Under the pieces are notes generated by a model. That model saw only the letters and a program-made list of their open reading frames with translations. It was not told the origin of the DNA and did not search any database. A stretch of 64,000 nt of DNA, from the NCBI GenBank assembly GCA_009760855.2, contig WPIO01000104.1, positions 1,223,501 to 1,287,500 of the forward strand. The letters run 5' to 3'. The first letter of the stretch is position 1. Each line of letters opens with the position of its first letter. Shown in pieces: positions 51,372 through 64,000 of the stretch. The DNA comes from Cristatella mucedo. Lineage: Eukaryota > Bryozoa > Phylactolaemata > Cristatellidae. The position numbers and the translations under genes are program-made.

Positions 51372-51803
51372 TCAGCCGAAGGAAAAACGAGGATTTTCAC
51401 GCCGTTTGGATGTCAGAATTATTTGTCGCGAATGCCTTATTTGTGTCACCGAGTTGCTAGAGTTGCATGAAATGGTGACAGAAAAAAGCGACTCCAACGT
51501 TGCATAGAGAAGCTTAGCGCCGGCAAAACCCTCGAAGGCGAACCTTTCAACCCGAGAGAAACTGCATTGCATTGAGTCGCAAAAGTCTTTCTCGCCGAGC
51601 GAAGGTCGGCGTTTTCTCAGCGCCGCGCCGTCGTTGCGCAGGGCTTCGTCATTGCTCTCTAACGGTGCTACGCGTATACAAATTTTTTTTTTAAAGTTCT
51701 TGTCGCATCCCGATTTTAGTTTCGCGATGACCATCAATCGGCTCACGCATTCAAAACGAGTCAATTCCATCGTTGTACGTCTCAACTGAAGAAAGCATCG
51801 CAA
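51372..51803 (-). other. Unrecognised 143-codon ORF
   Basis: Minus-strand frame (MELTRFECVSRLMVIAKLKS, RVERFAFEGFAGAKLLYATL) of non-repeat composition. No family recognised. Confidence 0.2.
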
Positions 51804-52138
51804 CTTAAAGGGCCCGACCTCAACTCCGACTGCAGGCCAAAATAGCTTGTAGCTGAAGGCAAGAGGAACAATTAGCTCCGTCTTTTTCTATTCGCAGGAT
51901 TCGCCAACGGGAGAGCTCGACTCGACTCTCCCATGATGCCGTAATCTCCTTCCTACCCCAGCTTGCCAGGAGCTGCTTGCTGTGCTAGCGTCCCTGCTGC
52001 CGGCGGCCGTTGAAGCTTTTTCCGAGGGAGTTGCACGCTGTAACTGTTTCGTCATTCGCAATACGACGCCGGCCATTTGGTTATATATATATTATTACAT
52101 ATTGTATATACGGCAACAATATTACACAGCGCGATAGC

Positions 52139-52264
<126 letters not shown>

Positions 52265-52329
52265 GTCCGTTCTATCATGCTGTGTTGCATGTATGACACA
52301 GTGCGATAGCAAGGATTTACCGCGAATCA

Positions 52330-52848
52330 TTTCAACGGTACTTCCTTTGAAGCAAATTTAAAGTGCCTAGAAAGTGATATGGTTATCTGAAGGCGCTATA
52401 ATCTCCACCAGGCCAAGCATCGTACCGCCTGCTTTTCGGAATCTAACTGTTTACCAATACCTCGTGCAAACCTCAAATTCTTCGGAGACCGTGCATTTAG
52501 TTCGTATGCTCCGAAAGCCTGGAACACCCTCCCGACTTGCGTCACGACATCCCCCTGACTTGACATTTAAAAATAACTTAAAAACGCATCTATTTATGAC
52601 AGAATTTATTGGGTCCGTGTTATTCGTCCTTTATGTAATTATGCGTGCTGGCACTGTGCATGCTGCCACTAACCACACTTGCATGCTGATCCTGTGCGTA
52701 TCACCCCTTGCCATATTATTCTTGTTGCTTATCGAGTAGGATACCACTCACCATTCGATCGTGTTTCCTTCGCAGAAAATGCAAAGTGCCTAGAAAGAGA
52801 TTGAGTTCTCTGAGGGCGCTTTATCAAGTGTATTATCATCGCTATTAT
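52330..52848 (+). mobile_element. LINE-1 3' end
   Basis: A tail fragment, then ACCAATACCTCGTGCAAACC, TCGTATGCTCCGAAAGCCTG, AAAATAACTTAAAAACGCAT, and the usual tail GCAAAGTGCCTAGAAAGAGA, TTGAGTTCTCTGAGGGCGC. Confidence 0.88.
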
Positions 52849-52892
52849 TACAATGACAAATGTATTATTATTATTAACTGCAAGTGGTACAT

Positions 52893-53062
52893 AAATCCTT
52901 GCTGATTAAATAGCCTCTTTTGTATAGCGGCAGAAGAGACTTCACGACTATCACAACCGCTTGCAGTGGCGGTACAGAATCGCCCACCGCAGGAATCGAA
53001 CCCACGACCCCGGGGGCCAAGGTCGTGAAAGCAACCGCCTTACCTAATGTACACTTCAGGTA
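52893..53062 (-). mobile_element. SINE-A copy
   Basis: In reverse: TTGCTGATTAAATAGCCTC, GGCAGAAGAGACTTCACGAC, GAATCGCCCACCGCAGG, GAACCCACGACCCCGG, CAACCGCCTTACC. Confidence 0.9.
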
Positions 53063-53134
53063 CTCAAAAGGAAAATGGCTGAGCCGCCGGTGCTGACAGT
53101 TGCAGCCCCTGAGGTTCGGCCGGTGTGGCATTAG

Positions 53135-53262
53135 AACATGCATAGCACCATAAGAGAACTTAAATCTCTATCCAGGCGCTTCGCCAATGTCGCACGGCTC
53201 GAGCCCGATACCCCGGTCTTAAAAGCTAGCATACTACCAGTGGGCTAAATCAGAACCGCTCG
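53135..53262 (-). mobile_element. SINE-B copy
   Basis: In reverse: CATAGCACCATAAGAGAACT, TAAATCTCTATCCAGGCGCT, GCTCGAGCCCGATACC, ACTACCAGTGGGCTAAATC. Confidence 0.8.
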
Positions 53263-53697
53263 AGGGTTCTCTTCGCTCGTACTCCTACGAGCTCATCTCA
53301 CTGTCCCTGAGCAAAAGCTAGAGAACGGGTTCGTTCTGCGTTCGAGCGACGGCCGCGCGCAAAGAAGTGCTCCAATAGTATGTACGTGCCGACGACTTTT
53401 ATGGGGCGGCATGAGTCCAGCGATTGTACGCTGCCAGGTCTGCGCTAAGTTCCTGCGTAAATCTGATAATTGACTGTGCTGTTATGAATGTATTTCACGC
53501 TTCTCATAACTGGCGCTGATAAGTGATTTCGCTGCGCTTTTATTCTGCCACCGTAGCGCTAGCTCCTCTCAGTTCAGTCATTACCCTTGGTCACCAGTAT
53601 GGTAGCATAGCCGTTATGTCGTCACACAGAAGCGGCATTAGGTGTACACGCTGCCGCGCGCCGGTCTCCGACGGTCGCCGTCAATTCCGACGACTCC
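53263..53697 (+). promoter_or_regulatory. ELP2: 5' region of ELP2
   Basis: Sequence between the SINE-B and the ELP2 start codon, CpG-rich near 53,350 and in the last 60 bp. It must contain the promoter and 5' UTR if the gene has no upstream non-coding exon; no core element is clear. Confidence 0.35.

Positions 53698-64000
<10,303 letters not shown>

Overview
The window is animal nuclear DNA carrying parts or all of four spliced protein genes, all on the + strand, in a background very rich in transposons and (CT)n/(GA)n microsatellites. A POU6-class POU-homeobox gene, thrombospondin type-1 (TSP1) modules, a lysosomal GH20 hexosaminidase, tRNA-derived SINEs and an L2/CR1-like LINE together point to a metazoan, probably an invertebrate; I cannot name the phylum from sequence alone. 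Exon boundaries were chosen by matching splice sites, intron phase and family homology. All four gene models keep their reading frame across every junction I propose.

Layout: (1) 1-5,529, the 3' two thirds of a beta-hexosaminidase gene (seven exons; the 5' end lies outside the window and the last exon was not found). (2) 5.5-21.7 kb, mostly repeats: an antisense L2-like LINE at 8-10 kb, a nested transposon stack at 11.4-14.3 kb, a duplicated GC-rich 740-bp element, a CpG-rich block at 16.4-17.1 kb, a GA tract and an orphan ORF at 20.3 kb. (3) 21,777-33,579, a complete POU6F gene model of eight exons (832 codons plus stop). (4) 34-42 kb, repeats: SINEs, several LINE fragments and an LTR-retrotransposon RNase H fragment. 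(5) 42,083-49,025, a complete four-exon model for a 281-residue type I membrane protein: signal peptide, two TSP1 repeats, one transmembrane helix and a Cys/Pro-rich tail, with every intron in phase 1. (6) 49-53.6 kb, 3' end signals, repeats and an (AT)n tract. (7) 53,698 to the window end, the first ten exons of ELP2, the WD40 scaffold subunit of Elongator.

The genes have no obvious shared pathway: a lysosomal glycosidase, a neural-type transcription factor, a surface or adhesion protein and a tRNA-modification subunit. The most notable structure is in ELP2. A ~730-bp CT tract and a ~990-bp GA tract, complementary to each other, flank exons 4-6, whose combined length is exactly 240 nt and in frame. 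Other points are a GC-AG intron in the hexosaminidase gene, a long POU linker, a SINE family that shares its 3' tail with the resident LINE, and many perfect short inverted repeats.
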